This document shows positions 1 through 7,583 of a stretch of DNA of 38,420 nt, in pieces. Both the position numbers and the translations under genes were made by a program. The notes under the pieces are model-generated. The model had not been told where the DNA came from, searched no databases, and saw nothing but the letters and a program-made list of their open reading frames with translations. The stretch spans positions 1 through 38,420 of the forward strand of contig CALAKO010000003.1 in NCBI GenBank assembly GCA_937922955.1, written 5' to 3'. Positions within the stretch are counted from its first letter, which is position 1; the number at the start of each line of letters is the position of its first letter. Source of the stretch: an uncultured Peptococcaceae bacterium (GTDB lineage: Bacteria; Bacillota; Peptococcia; Peptococcales; Peptococcaceae).

Positions 1-50
1 ATAGTAAATGCTGTGGTTCAGGAATTTTAAGAAAAAATCGTCAAAAAAGT

Positions 51-62
51 TAACCCGGGTTA
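51..62. promoter_or_regulatory. Palindrome upstream of sulfotransferase promoter
   Basis: A perfect 12-base dyad, TAACCCGGGTTA, ends one base before the -35 element of the sulfotransferase promoter. It is GC-rich at its centre in an otherwise AT-rich leader. An operator for a dimeric regulator is the natural reading, but this is inference from position and symmetry. Confidence 0.4.
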
Positions 63-91
63 TTGCGAAAAGAGTAATCAATATATAAAAT
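63..91 (+). promoter_or_regulatory. Promoter of the sulfotransferase gene
   Basis: TTGCGA at 63-68, a 17-base spacer and TAAAAT at 86-91. The -10 is a good match and the -35 matches at four of six positions. It leaves a leader of about 50 bases before the AAGGAGG site at 137-143. Bases 1-50 hold no gene that I can see. Confidence 0.5.
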
Positions 92-149
92 GGATTTATA
101 AATTGATGGTAATTAATATTGAGTAATTAATCTCTAAGGAGGAAAATTT

Positions 150-1643
150 ATGAGTTCAACCATCTATCCTACCGGTACTACAATCTATAATCCAGAAAAA
201 GCATGGAGTGGCTACACTCTGATGCCAATCGGCAAAGTCGGTGCTGTTCTGATCGACATGAACGGTAACGTTGTAAAAGTTTGGAAAGATTTCCAGGGCT
301 TCCCTAACAAACTGCTGAAAGGTGGTTATGTATTGGGTTCTCTCGGTGTTCGTGACAGCGCATTCTCCTATCAGGATCAGACCGACCTGACTCAGCTCGA
401 CTGGGATGGTAACGTTGTTTGGAAATTCGACCACAAAGAATACATCGAAGATGAAGGCAAGCCAGCAATGTGGATGGCTCGTCAGCATCATGACTATCAG
501 CGTGAAGGTAACCCAGTTGGTTACTATGTTCCTGGCATGGAATGCAAAACCGATGGTGGTAATACCCTGATCCTTTGCCATGAAACTATTCATGATCACA
601 AGATCAGTGACAAACAGCTTCTCGACGATGTATTCATCGAAGTAGACTGGGAAGGCAACATTGTTTGGGAATGGCATGTAAGTGATCACTTCCGTGAACT
701 GGGCTTCTCTCAAGCAGCAAAGAACGTTCTCTTCCGTAACCCTAACCAGCACTTCACCCAGAATGGTGAACTTGGTGACTGGATGCACATCAACTCCATG
801 AGCTATCTTGGGCCTAACAAATGGTACGATGCTGGTGATGAACGTTTCAAACCAGACAACATCATCTGGGATGCTCGTGAAGCAAACATCCTTGCAATCA
901 TCGACAAAGAAACTGGTAAGATCGTTTGGAAACTTGGTCCAGACTTCACTGAAACCAAGGAAATGCGTCGCATCGGTCAGATCATTGGTCAGCATCATGT
1001 TCACATGATTCCAAAAGGTCTGCCAGGCGAAGGCAACATCCTCATCTTCGATAACGGTGGCTGGGCTGGTTATGGTCTGCCTGACCGCATGAGTGTTGAT
1101 GGTACGAAGGTTGATATTCGTGACCACAGCCGTATTCTTGAAATCGACCCTGTAACTCTCAAGGTTGTTTGGAGCTACGTTGGTGGCGATACTCACAAAG
1201 GTGCAATGGGCGCATTCATTACCAATACCAGATTCTACAGCCAGCTGATCAGTGCTGCACAGCGTCTGCCTAATGGTAACACCATGATCACCGAAGGTTG
1301 CTGCTCCAGAATCTTCGAAGTAACCCCAGATAAAGAAGTTGTTTGGGAATACATCGCTCCATTCAACAAGGAAAGCGAAGGCATGTTTGTATATCGTGCA
1401 TATCGTTATCCATACGATTATGTACCACAGCTCGACACTCCAGAAGAAGTACCTGTAGAACCACTCGATATCACGACCTTCCGTGTTCCAGGTGCTGCTG
1501 AAGGTATGCTCCAGAACTTCACCGAAGTTCCTGAAGCTCTCGGCTACACTTCTGAAATGGCAGCTTGCGTAACCGACGATCAGGTTGATGATTCTGCTGA
1601 AGAAGTCGATCCAGATGATGAAGTTACCGGTGCTAAGTTCTAA
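150..1643 (+). CDS. Aryl-sulfate sulfotransferase-like beta-propeller protein
   Basis: 497 aa. It resembles the PAPS-independent arylsulfotransferase (ASST) family, which moves sulfate from one phenolic sulfate ester to another phenol. Six blade-end motifs of the type [NKE]-[IV]-V-W, with Trp at 45, 91, 173, 260, 341 and 399, fit the six-bladed propeller known for E. coli AssT. Conserved-looking patches are WMHIN (211-215), QHHVH (281-285), DNGG (301-304), SRILEID (327-333) and QRLPNGN (371-377). I could not place the E. coli catalytic His with certainty. There is no signal peptide, whereas AssT is periplasmic, so a cytoplasmic location is inferred. The last 25 residues are very acidic. AAGGAGG lies 6 bases before the ATG, and codon choice is strongly biased, suggesting high expression. 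It is monocistronic, between its own promoter and terminator. The family call is good; the substrate is unknown. Confidence 0.75.
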   Translation: MSSTIYPTGTTIYNPEKAWSGYTLMPIGKVGAVLIDMNGNVVKVWKDFQGFPNKLLKGGYVLGSLGVRDSAFSYQDQTDLTQLDWDGNVVWKFDHKEYIEDEGKPAMWMARQHHDYQREGNPVGYYVPGMECKTDGGNTLILCHETIHDHKISDKQLLDDVFIEVDWEGNIVWEWHVSDHFRELGFSQAAKNVLFRNPNQHFTQNGELGDWMHINSMSYLGPNKWYDAGDERFKPDNIIWDAREANILAIIDKETGKIVWKLGPDFTETKEMRRIGQIIGQHHVHMIPKGLPGEGNILIFDNGGWAGYGLPDRMSVDGTKVDIRDHSRILEIDPVTLKVVWSYVGGDTHKGAMGAFITNTRFYSQLISAAQRLPNGNTMITEGCCSRIFEVTPDKEVVWEYIAPFNKESEGMFVYRAYRYPYDYVPQLDTPEEVPVEPLDITTFRVPGAAEGMLQNFTEVPEALGYTSEMAACVTDDQVDDSAEEVDPDDEVTGAKF

Positions 1644-1660
1644 TTTTTGATTAGAAATCA

Positions 1661-1692
1661 ACGACCATCTCACAATGAGGTGGTCGTTTTTT
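1661..1692 (+). terminator. Rho-independent terminator after the sulfotransferase gene
   Basis: A perfect 12-bp stem (ACGACCATCTCA / TGAGGTGGTCGT) with a CAA loop, followed by a run of T. Confidence 0.9.
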
Positions 1693-1707
1693 GTTGCAGA
1701 AAACATT

Positions 1708-1736
1708 TTGAAAAGGCGATTCCGCCATGGTATCAT
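1708..1736 (+). promoter_or_regulatory. Promoter of the D-2-hydroxyacid dehydrogenase gene
   Basis: TTGAAA (1708-1713), a 17-base spacer ending in TGG, and TATCAT (1731-1736). It lies between the upstream terminator and the AGGAGG site at 1753-1758. Confidence 0.7.
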
Positions 1737-1762
1737 GAAACGAAGAAAGAATAGGAGGTTGA

Positions 1763-2737
1763 ATGACAGTGAAAATGGTTGTTTTGGATGGCTATACCCT
1801 GAATCCGGGAGATCTTGACTGGGGCGTGCTGGAGCCTTTTGGCGAACTCACGGTGTACCCATCGTCTCAGTACCTGACGGAAGAGGAATGTGTTGCACGT
1901 ATTGGTGATGCGGACATTCTTTTTGTCAATAAAACCAAAGTGACTGAAAGCATGCTGGCCGCCTGTCCAACGGTTCGTTATATTGGCGAACTTGCGACAG
2001 GATTTGATAACATTGATGTGGATGCGGTGCGCCGCCGTGGCATTGCGTTGACGAATGTTCCTGATTACGGTGGCATTGCCGTGGCGCAACATACGATGGC
2101 CTTGTTGTTAGAGCTGGCCAATCGCACCTGTGTGTTGCACGAACGGGTGCTGCGCGGAGAATGGACCAGCGAAATCATTCCTGAAAAAGGCCTCTGGCAA
2201 ATAGAAATGACCGAACTGGCAGGAAAAACCATTGGCTTTGTGGGCTATGGCACCATTGCGATTTATGCAGCGCGTATGGCGCGAGCCTTTGGCATGCGCA
2301 CACTAGGCTATTCTCGGCGGGAACGTCCAGAAGGGCGCGAGGTCGCTGAATACGTGGACCTCGATACCTTGCTGGCGGAAAGCGACGTCATCAGCTTGCA
2401 CATGCCGCTCAATGACGGCTCCTATCAAATCATGAATCGCGATACCTTTGCCAAGATGAAGAAAGGTGCGTTTCTCATCAACACGGCACGTGGCGCACTC
2501 ATTGATGAAGAAGCGTTGATTGAGGCAATGGATAACGGCACGGTAGCAGGCTTTGCCACCGATGTTATGGTTGAAGAACCGTTTAACATGACCCATCCAT
2601 TGATGGGCCGAGACAACGTGGTATTAACGCCGCACATTGCCTGGGGGCCACGTGCGACCCGTGCGCGTTTATTGAACACCGTTGTAAGCAATTTAGAAGC
2701 GTATTTGAATGGTAAAGAAGTGAATCGCATTTGCTGA
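1763..2737 (+). CDS. D-isomer-specific 2-hydroxyacid dehydrogenase
   Basis: 324 aa, the usual length. This NAD(P)-dependent family interconverts D-2-hydroxyacids and 2-ketoacids in the cytoplasm. The catalytic domain is split around a Rossmann domain (about 100-290). The dinucleotide motif is GYGTIA at 161-166, where the last Gly of GxGxxG is Ala. The catalytic triad is visible as Arg243 (TAR), Glu272 (EEP) and His291 (PHIAWG). AGGAGG sits 4 bases before the ATG. Its own promoter and terminator make it monocistronic. It most resembles the hydroxypyruvate/glyoxylate reductase and phosphoglycerate dehydrogenase branch, but lacks the C-terminal ACT domain of long SerA. The substrate cannot be fixed from sequence. 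Confidence 0.85.
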   Translation: MTVKMVVLDGYTLNPGDLDWGVLEPFGELTVYPSSQYLTEEECVARIGDADILFVNKTKVTESMLAACPTVRYIGELATGFDNIDVDAVRRRGIALTNVPDYGGIAVAQHTMALLLELANRTCVLHERVLRGEWTSEIIPEKGLWQIEMTELAGKTIGFVGYGTIAIYAARMARAFGMRTLGYSRRERPEGREVAEYVDLDTLLAESDVISLHMPLNDGSYQIMNRDTFAKMKKGAFLINTARGALIDEEALIEAMDNGTVAGFATDVMVEEPFNMTHPLMGRDNVVLTPHIAWGPRATRARLLNTVVSNLEAYLNGKEVNRIC

Positions 2738-2754
2738 CAAGCTTTATAAAGACA

Positions 2755-2795
2755 AATCCCCATCTGGTTTTGCACAGATGGGGATTAATTTTTTG
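2755..2795 (+). terminator. Rho-independent terminator after the dehydrogenase gene
   Basis: A perfect 12-bp stem (AATCCCCATCTG / CAGATGGGGATT) with an 8-base loop, then AATTTTTTG. Confidence 0.9.
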
Positions 2796-2799
2796 TATG

Positions 2800-2837
2800 A
2801 AAAAAGGAATGAAAACGGTTCGATTGTTTTCATTCCT
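2800..2837 (-). terminator. Rho-independent terminator of the SRP RNA gene
   Basis: On the minus strand, AGGAATGAAAAC and GTTTTCATTCCT form a perfect 12-bp stem with a 9-base loop, followed by a T run. It begins 17 bases past the RNA 3' end and faces the terminator of the dehydrogenase gene. Confidence 0.9.
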
Positions 2838-2854
2838 AAAACGTTTCAATTAAA

Positions 2855-3120
2855 GCCGTACATTCACCTCCGAAATGATCTCCCAGGCGGTAACGCACCA
2901 GCCAGCTCGAGCCAGGCACCCCCGTGGCACATGCGCGGGTCTACTTAGTGCTGCTTCCTTCCGGACCTGACACGGTTCATAGGTGCGCATTGCACAGGAC
3001 CCAGCTGTCAACACCGCTTAATGCGGCCAGACCCTAAAATCACACCCCTCGGATGAACGTCGATCCTGCTGTAGCGGATTGCAGGTTACAGGGCACCGCT
3101 AACTCCCCATCTAGTACGGC
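2855..3120 (-). ncRNA. ffs: Signal recognition particle RNA, long form (6S/scRNA type)
   Basis: The RNA scaffold of SRP, which binds Ffh and targets nascent membrane and secreted proteins. The minus strand carries the invariant domain IV core CAGGTCCGGAAGGAAGCAGC. It also has the Bacillota Alu-domain 5' portion, with GGGGAG, GCGGTGCCCTGTA and CTGCAATCCGCTA. The ends pair as GCCGTAC with GTACGGC, which sets the length at about 266 nt. This is the long, Alu-containing form typical of Bacillota, not the 4.5S form. A promoter with TATAAT lies 7 bases before the 5' end and a strong terminator follows. Confidence 0.95.
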
Positions 3121-3126
3121 CTAACT

Positions 3127-3156
3127 ATTATACCACTGTCACCATGTAAAAAACAA
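3127..3156 (-). promoter_or_regulatory. Promoter of the SRP RNA gene
   Basis: Read on the minus strand: TTGTTT (3156-3151), an 18-base spacer ending in TGG, then a consensus TATAAT (3132-3127). Transcription would start at or near base 3120, the RNA 5' end. Confidence 0.8.
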
Positions 3157-3171
3157 GTTATTTATTAGAAA

Positions 3172-3201
3172 CAAAAAGCGCTTCGGATGCATCCGAAGCG
3201 C
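3172..3201 (-). terminator. Rho-independent terminator of tRNA-Glu
   Basis: A perfect 24-base palindrome at 3178-3201 (GCGCTTCGGATG and its complement), followed on the minus strand by five T. Confidence 0.8.
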
Positions 3202-3202
3202 A

Positions 3203-3276
3203 TAGCCCGTACGGGATTCGAACCCGTGAATACCAGCATGAGGGGCTGGGGAGTTAAACCACTTCTCAAACGGGCC
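3203..3276 (-). tRNA. tRNA-Glu (anticodon CTC)
   Basis: 74 nt, no encoded CCA. Acceptor GGCCCGT pairs with ACGGGCT. The anticodon arm is CCAGC-CCCTCAT-GCTGG, placing CTC at 34-36. The T arm is ACGGG-TTCGAAT-CCCGT, and the variable loop has 5 bases. The sequence follows tRNA-Glu closely. Position 33 reads C where nearly all tRNAs have T. It has its own promoter and terminator between the ABC operon and the SRP RNA. Confidence 0.88.
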
Positions 3277-3317
3277 AGAAGATATTCGTAGAGATGAAAA
3301 CCCTATCTACAAAAAAT

Positions 3318-3346
3318 ATCTTACAACTTTGCCCTGGTATTGTCAA
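3318..3346 (-). promoter_or_regulatory. Promoter of tRNA-Glu
   Basis: On the minus strand, TTGACA (3346-3341), a 17-base spacer and TAAGAT (3323-3318). It lies immediately after the stop codon of the last permease gene; no separate terminator for the ABC operon is visible. Confidence 0.75.
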
Positions 3347-3357
3347 GGGAACGGGTT

Positions 3358-4011
3358 TTAGAAATCCCGATGCTCAAGAATGCGTAAGCTGATTCGATAA
3401 GAAATGACGAGGCAGAGCAAAATGATGAAAGTGCCAAGCATCAGCCAGACTTCAGTAGAAATAAGCCAAAGAAGAGAAAAAGAATGAGTTGTGTTTAAGA
3501 AATTGATCAGGGTGATGATTGGAACAATGGCTACAATAAATGCGCCAAGGGAAATGAGATAGGCCAGACGTGCACGTTCTTCATTAAACTTCAAGGTCAA
3601 TGGCAGCATCAGTGAAAGGAAAAAAATGAGACAAGCGCAGCAGCCCAAAGCGGTGAAAATAATATCCGATGGCGGTGTGGTGTAGTGCTTGATCCAACGA
3701 GTGAGAAATACCGCAGCAAGGCTAACGCCAGACGAAAAGAGCATCACTAGAATGGAAAAGAGGTATTTTTCTGTGACGTATTGCTTGCGAGAGATGGGCA
3801 GCGTGAAAAGAAACGCCATGCCGTTGGTTTGATCATCCATGGTGATGCTTATGAAGCCGAGAAGAGAGCCCATAAAAGTCAGGTAGCCCAGGACAAAATA
3901 GTAACGGTCGCCCATTGTAAGGCTGAGGGCAAGGCCAATGATGAGAATCAGGCCGAAAAAACTTTTTTGCAGCAACAAATAGCGGAAATCTTTAAGAAAC
4001 AATCCTTTCAT
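3358..4011 (-). CDS. ABC-2 type permease subunit, second paralogue
   Basis: 217 aa, about six hydrophobic segments spread over the whole chain. It resembles the small ABC-2 permeases (ABC2_membrane_5-like) that pair with YtrB-type ATPases. About half its residues match the upstream paralogue, including MKG.-LKD.RY, the LILIIG segment, the stretch GYLTFMG, then SITMDDQ, FLFTLP.SR and EKYLF. GAGGTG lies 8 bases before the ATG, in a leader nearly identical to that of the paralogue, so the duplication included the translation start. It is last in the operon gntR-ATPase-permease-permease. The two permeases probably form a heterodimeric membrane channel with the ATPase; the cargo is unknown. Confidence 0.8.
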   Translation of the reverse strand: MKGLFLKDFRYLLLQKSFFGLILIIGLALSLTMGDRYYFVLGYLTFMGSLLGFISITMDDQTNGMAFLFTLPISRKQYVTEKYLFSILVMLFSSGVSLAAVFLTRWIKHYTTPPSDIIFTALGCCACLIFFLSLMLPLTLKFNEERARLAYLISLGAFIVAIVPIITLINFLNTTHSFSLLWLISTEVWLMLGTFIILLCLVISYRISLRILEHRDF

Positions 4012-4057
4012 TGATGATCACCTCAATTCGCTAAGATGTGGACGGGAACAAAGTGGC

Positions 4058-4711
4058 TTACAATTCTTTTGCTTTCATAATGCGCAGGCTGAATTTGATG
4101 GAAATGCCCAGGGAAAGCAAGAGAACGATGCAGCCGATGGTGATAAGAATGGAAGTGCCTAAGGAGGCAATGGCTTGGAGCAATGGCAGAGTATCGGCGA
4201 AGCTTATGAGTAGACCAGCAATAAAAATGATGGCTAGAAATCCACCCATGGCGATAAAGCCAGCGATGCGTGCTCGTTCAGCACCAAATTTGAGCTGCAG
4301 TGGTATGAGGATGTTTGTACATAGGATGGCTCCAGCCAGTGCTCCGCAGGTTGTGGAAAGGATTGCATCGATTGGGGCCTGATAGTCGCCAAAAGGACGC
4401 GTGATGAGCGCGAACGCAAGAGCAACGCAACAGAAAAGCGTACCCATTAAGAAGGTGAACAGGTATTTTTCGAGAACGTAGGAGCGACGGGAAAGGGGCA
4501 AGGTGAAGAGAAACGTCAGATTATGGTCCTGATCGTCCATAGTGATGCTGGTCATTCCCAGGACGATGCCCATAAAGGTCAGATAGCCAATGACGAAAAG
4601 CTCGTTGTCTTCCTGGGTAAGGCTGAGGGAAAAACCGATAATTAGGATGAGGATAATAAAGCTTTTTTGTGTCAGCATGTAACGCAGATCTTTGAGCAGT
4701 AATCCTTTCAT
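4058..4711 (-). CDS. ABC-2 type permease subunit, first paralogue
   Basis: 217 aa, the same length and architecture as its downstream copy, with about six membrane segments. Its ATG overlaps the ATPase stop codon by 4 bases (ATGA), which suggests translational coupling. GAGGTG lies 8 bases upstream. The second permease follows after 46 bases. Conserved blocks shared with the copy are SITMDDQ, FLFTLPLSRR and EKYLFTFL. Family knowledge: YtrA-controlled transporters respond to cell-envelope stress or cell-wall-active compounds in several Bacillota. That role is only inferred here. Confidence 0.8.
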   Translation of the reverse strand: MKGLLLKDLRYMLTQKSFIILILIIGFSLSLTQEDNELFVIGYLTFMGIVLGMTSITMDDQDHNLTFLFTLPLSRRSYVLEKYLFTFLMGTLFCCVALAFALITRPFGDYQAPIDAILSTTCGALAGAILCTNILIPLQLKFGAERARIAGFIAMGGFLAIIFIAGLLISFADTLPLLQAIASLGTSILITIGCIVLLLSLGISIKFSLRIMKAKEL

Positions 4712-5559
4712 TGTTGTTCACCTCGAATCATGAGTGCGAAAACCTCGTCGATGCCACTGTTTTCGATGGCGATGTCTGGGTAATTTTCACGATAAAATTG
4801 CTTTTGATTGGTGAGGCATTGGTAGCCGTAGCTTTCTTTTTTGATGCGCAGGATATGTGTCGGATCCAGATGGTCAAGCTGCTCTTGGGTGACCTTGAGT
4901 ACGGCGTAATCGGATAAGAGTACGTCGGTATCTTCGTGGAACATCACACGCCCTTCGTGAATCATATAGAGATCGTCGCAGAGATTTTCAAGATCGCTGG
5001 AAATGTGAGAGCTGATGAGAATGGCGCGGTCGTCGTCTTCTTCCATGAAGCCGCGCAGCTCATCAAGCAGATCTTCACGCGCCAATGGATCGAGCCCGGC
5101 GGTTGGTTCATCAAGGATGAGCAGTTTGGCCTGATGGCTGGTAGCGATGAGCACTTTCAGCTTAGCGCTCATACCAGTGGAAAAGTCTTTGATTTTCTTT
5201 TTCAAAGGCAGTCCCATGGCTTCGGCGCGACGCAGGAAGTCTTTTTTGTCGAAATGCTCATACATGGCGGCGAGAATAGGTACAATGTCTTTGATGGTGA
5301 GATGGCCATTGAAGGTGGCATCGGATAGAACCACGCCAATGCTTTTCCGATCTTCTGGTGTGATGGCATCAAGTGGTTTGTTGAAAAGCAGGCCTTCGCC
5401 GCCGTCGGTGCTGATGAGGCCGAGAATGGCTTTAAAGGTGGTGCTTTTTCCGGCGCCATTGCGGCCGATGAGACCGGTGATGGTGCCTGGCTGAATGCTC
5501 AGGGTACAATCCAGGGTAAAACCTTCGTAGTGCTTTTGCAAATGATTGAGTGTGATCAT
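4708..5559 (-). CDS. ABC transporter ATP-binding protein, YtrB-like
   Basis: 283 aa, the cytoplasmic ATPase of the two-permease transporter. Walker A is GRNGAGKST (about 33-41) and Walker B is LLILDEPTAGLDP. The signature reads FSTGMSAKL instead of LSGGQ; such a degenerate signature is common in this subfamily. A switch His (SSHISSDLENL) is present, and a C-terminal extension of about 80 residues follows the nucleotide-binding domain. GGAGGG precedes the ATG, which overlaps the gntR stop by 4 bases. The cargo is unknown; drug or antimicrobial-peptide export is possible. Confidence 0.87.
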   Translation of the reverse strand: MITLNHLQKHYEGFTLDCTLSIQPGTITGLIGRNGAGKSTTFKAILGLISTDGGEGLLFNKPLDAITPEDRKSIGVVLSDATFNGHLTIKDIVPILAAMYEHFDKKDFLRRAEAMGLPLKKKIKDFSTGMSAKLKVLIATSHQAKLLILDEPTAGLDPLAREDLLDELRGFMEEDDDRAILISSHISSDLENLCDDLYMIHEGRVMFHEDTDVLLSDYAVLKVTQEQLDHLDPTHILRIKKESYGYQCLTNQKQFYRENYPDIAIENSGIDEVFALMIRGEQQ

Positions 5560-5933
5560 TTTGATCCCTCCAATATAATGTCGAATAGATCGCGCATGTC
5601 GTCGTTGCTGATGCCAAGGCGCCGGCCTTTGAGAATGGCCTGTTCCAGAGCAGCTTCCACTTCTTTGCGCTGTTCTTCCAGAAGCAGTTCGCTGTTGGTG
5701 GCCGCTACATAGGTGCCTTTGCCGTGAATGGTGTGAGTGAAGCCTTCGGCTTCCAGGGCATCGTAGGCTTTCTTTACGGTGAGAGCGCTGATCTTGAGTT
5801 CTTTGGACAGGCTGCGCACCGATGGCAGAGCATCGTTTTCAACGAGTTCGCCATTGCGAATAAGTTTCTTAACTTGATCGACGATTTGTTCGTAGATTGG
5901 TACCATGAGAGAGTGATTGATGATAATATTCAC
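5556..5933 (-). CDS. GntR-family regulator, YtrA subfamily
   Basis: 125 aa from a GTG start at 5933, chosen because GGAGG lies 8 bases upstream; a longer reading to 5987 would run through the promoter and has no site. The N-terminal winged helix carries PIYEQIVDQVKKLI and the recognition region LPSVRSLSKELKISALTVKKAYDALE (given here only as a landmark at about 35-60), then a GKGTYVA turn. The effector domain is short, as in YtrA, not the large FadR or HutC types. It is the first gene of its operon and probably represses its own promoter, whose spacer holds a perfect dyad. Confidence 0.88.
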   Translation of the reverse strand: MNIIINHSLMVPIYEQIVDQVKKLIRNGELVENDALPSVRSLSKELKISALTVKKAYDALEAEGFTHTIHGKGTYVAATNSELLLEEQRKEVEAALEQAILKGRRLGISNDDMRDLFDIILEGSK

Positions 5934-5958
5934 TGGAATTCCTCCTCTCGTTATAAAC

Positions 5959-5987
5959 AGTATAAAACAGTAGAAAACTGTTGTCAA
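5959..5987 (-). promoter_or_regulatory. Promoter of the gntR-ABC operon with embedded operator
   Basis: On the minus strand, TTGACA (5987-5982), a 17-base spacer and TATACT (5964-5959), close to consensus. The spacer is filled by an inverted repeat, AACAGT-N5-ACTGTT (5966-5982), and further AAACAG half-sites flank it. The dyad between -35 and -10 is well placed for repression by the GntR protein. Confidence 0.8.
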
Positions 5988-6004
5988 GTGTTATATGCTG
6001 TTTA

Positions 6005-6034
6005 TCAAAACAGGCCCTCTTTGCGAGGGCCTGT
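6005..6034 (-). terminator. Rho-independent terminator of the sigma factor operon
   Basis: On the minus strand a 10-bp stem, ACAGGCCCTC / GAGGGCCTGT, closes a 5-base loop and is followed by TTTTG. It lies just downstream of the membrane protein gene. Confidence 0.8.
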
Positions 6035-6071
6035 AAACATATGAGAGGAATGGTGAACGTTTATGAAACGA

Positions 6072-7583
6072 TCATTCTCGTAAAGAAATGCCATCAGCGG
6101 TGACATCGAACATCAGTGATTGAGGTTGAATAGCAGAGAATGGTGTAACTTTTGAATAGTGATCGCGGTTGAGACCGTAGGCTTCGGCCGACATGGCCGG
6201 ATACTGGATCAGACTCTCTTGGTGAATGTACGTTGCTTGGCTGTTGAAAAATTGGTTGCCCTCGAGAGGGGTGAACGAATAGGTGATGTAGCCGCGATGG
6301 TTTTCTCCTTGATCCGGGAAAGTGAAGTTGGCGAAAATAAGGTCATGGGGGACGATGAACGTGAAAATAGGGTCGACTTTTGTGCGGGTTTCGATGGAGT
6401 GGTACGGTGCAGAAAAATGCTCGCCATTGTTGTCATAGAAGATGCGGCCAGTGACTTCGCTGGCTAAGAGTGCGCTTTGCGGTGTTTGTCCATAGGCTGG
6501 ATTTAATTGAATGGCGTCGGTTCCTCTGAAACCAGGATTGGTAAGCCAGTGGAAATAATGGAAAAGGACCAGGCGTGGTTGTTCACCAGGTATCAGAACA
6601 GCAATGTTGGTCATGTCAATGTTGTCATCATCGTAAAAGAAATTGTCAAAATAATAATCTTTCGTACCAGAATTGAGAAGTACCTGTGTGGCGCCTTCGC
6701 ACGCCGCAATGTCTTCGGCGGATAAATCGTTGAGGATGTATTCTGGGAAACCGAGATCAATCAGGTGCGCCTTGGTTGTTTCAACGCTTGCTGGCAGTGT
6801 GTCCCCTTTGGGAGTCCACGCCATGGAATAACTGTTAAAGAAGAGATAGCCGCAGGCGCTGCCAATGACAAGTATAGCGACGAGAATCAAGGTGTAGGCT
6901 TGATTTGAGATCTGAACAGGTGCTGGCTGAAGGACGTATCCAAGATTGTCCAGCGCTTTAAAGGTACGGGAAACGATCCAGAGAAGGAGGATAAACATGA
7001 GAAGTAAGACAACAAGAATCCGCCAAGAGTTGAAGACGTAGTTGCCTTTGAGCTGCAGAAAGACCATGGCATTAGGCAATAGACTCCATGCCAGCAGTGC
7101 CAATACACCCAGCGCTTTTGAACGAAGGCCCATTTTCTTTTGTACAGTTCGGAGCCCGCGCCAGAAACAAAACAGAGACAGCGCTATAAAAAGCGTATTA
7201 ATGAATAGTGCAAACATTGTAAAAGCATCTGATAGTGGTGGAAGTTCAATAATGGTGGTGTTAAAAATCAGCTTGGCGAATAAGTAGATCGCATGGAACA
7301 CTTCGAGAATGTAGCAAAAGCCAAACCAGCGATTTTCATGCTGCAAGGCACGAAATCCAAGCAACACTAGAATCTGACCAATGGCTGGAAGAATAAAATC
7401 GAGCCAAATAAAATGAATGATAAACGTATAGAGAAAATAGCCTGTGAGAATGCGCCCCAATGCTTCCTTTCCAGGAACTGTTTGCGCGACGATATCGTCT
7501 GGCGGCAGGTCGGACAGGCTGAGCTGCAACATGGCGTCAAAAGCCTGTTCGTTTTCGAAGGTGTGTCGAGGATCAGTCATCAT
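6072..7583 (-). CDS. Uncharacterised multi-pass membrane protein paired with ECF sigma factor
   Basis: About 503 aa from the ATG at 7583; ATG 7580 and GTG 7589 are alternatives, all behind the same GGAGG. An acidic cytoplasmic N-terminus (about 1-45, with DLPPDD) is followed by six or seven hydrophobic segments to about residue 260. A soluble C-terminal domain of roughly 240 residues follows, probably outside the cell. It begins inside the sigma factor gene, overlapping it by 11 bases. I recall similar proteins next to ECF sigma genes in clostridia, with no assigned function. By position it is the candidate anti-sigma factor or sensor, but I see no zinc-binding anti-sigma motif (HxxxCxxC), so this is inference. 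Confidence 0.7.
   Translation of the reverse strand: MMTDPRHTFENEQAFDAMLQLSLSDLPPDDIVAQTVPGKEALGRILTGYFLYTFIIHFIWLDFILPAIGQILVLLGFRALQHENRWFGFCYILEVFHAIYLFAKLIFNTTIIELPPLSDAFTMFALFINTLFIALSLFCFWRGLRTVQKKMGLRSKALGVLALLAWSLLPNAMVFLQLKGNYVFNSWRILVVLLLMFILLLWIVSRTFKALDNLGYVLQPAPVQISNQAYTLILVAILVIGSACGYLFFNSYSMAWTPKGDTLPASVETTKAHLIDLGFPEYILNDLSAEDIAACEGATQVLLNSGTKDYYFDNFFYDDDNIDMTNIAVLIPGEQPRLVLFHYFHWLTNPGFRGTDAIQLNPAYGQTPQSALLASEVTGRIFYDNNGEHFSAPYHSIETRTKVDPIFTFIVPHDLIFANFTFPDQGENHRGYITYSFTPLEGNQFFNSQATYIHQESLIQYPAMSAEAYGLNRDHYSKVTPFSAIQPQSLMFDVTADGISLRE

Noticed and set aside
156..1736. 526-residue open frame on the minus strand opposite the sulfotransferase gene
   Set aside because: It has no ribosome binding site, no recognisable domain and spans the terminator. 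It is open because of the strong codon bias of the plus-strand gene.
3203..3276. Selenocysteine tRNA, because TCA occurs in the anticodon loop
   Set aside because: TCA would be at 35-37, the acceptor is 7 bp and there is no long variable arm. The body matches tRNA-Glu.
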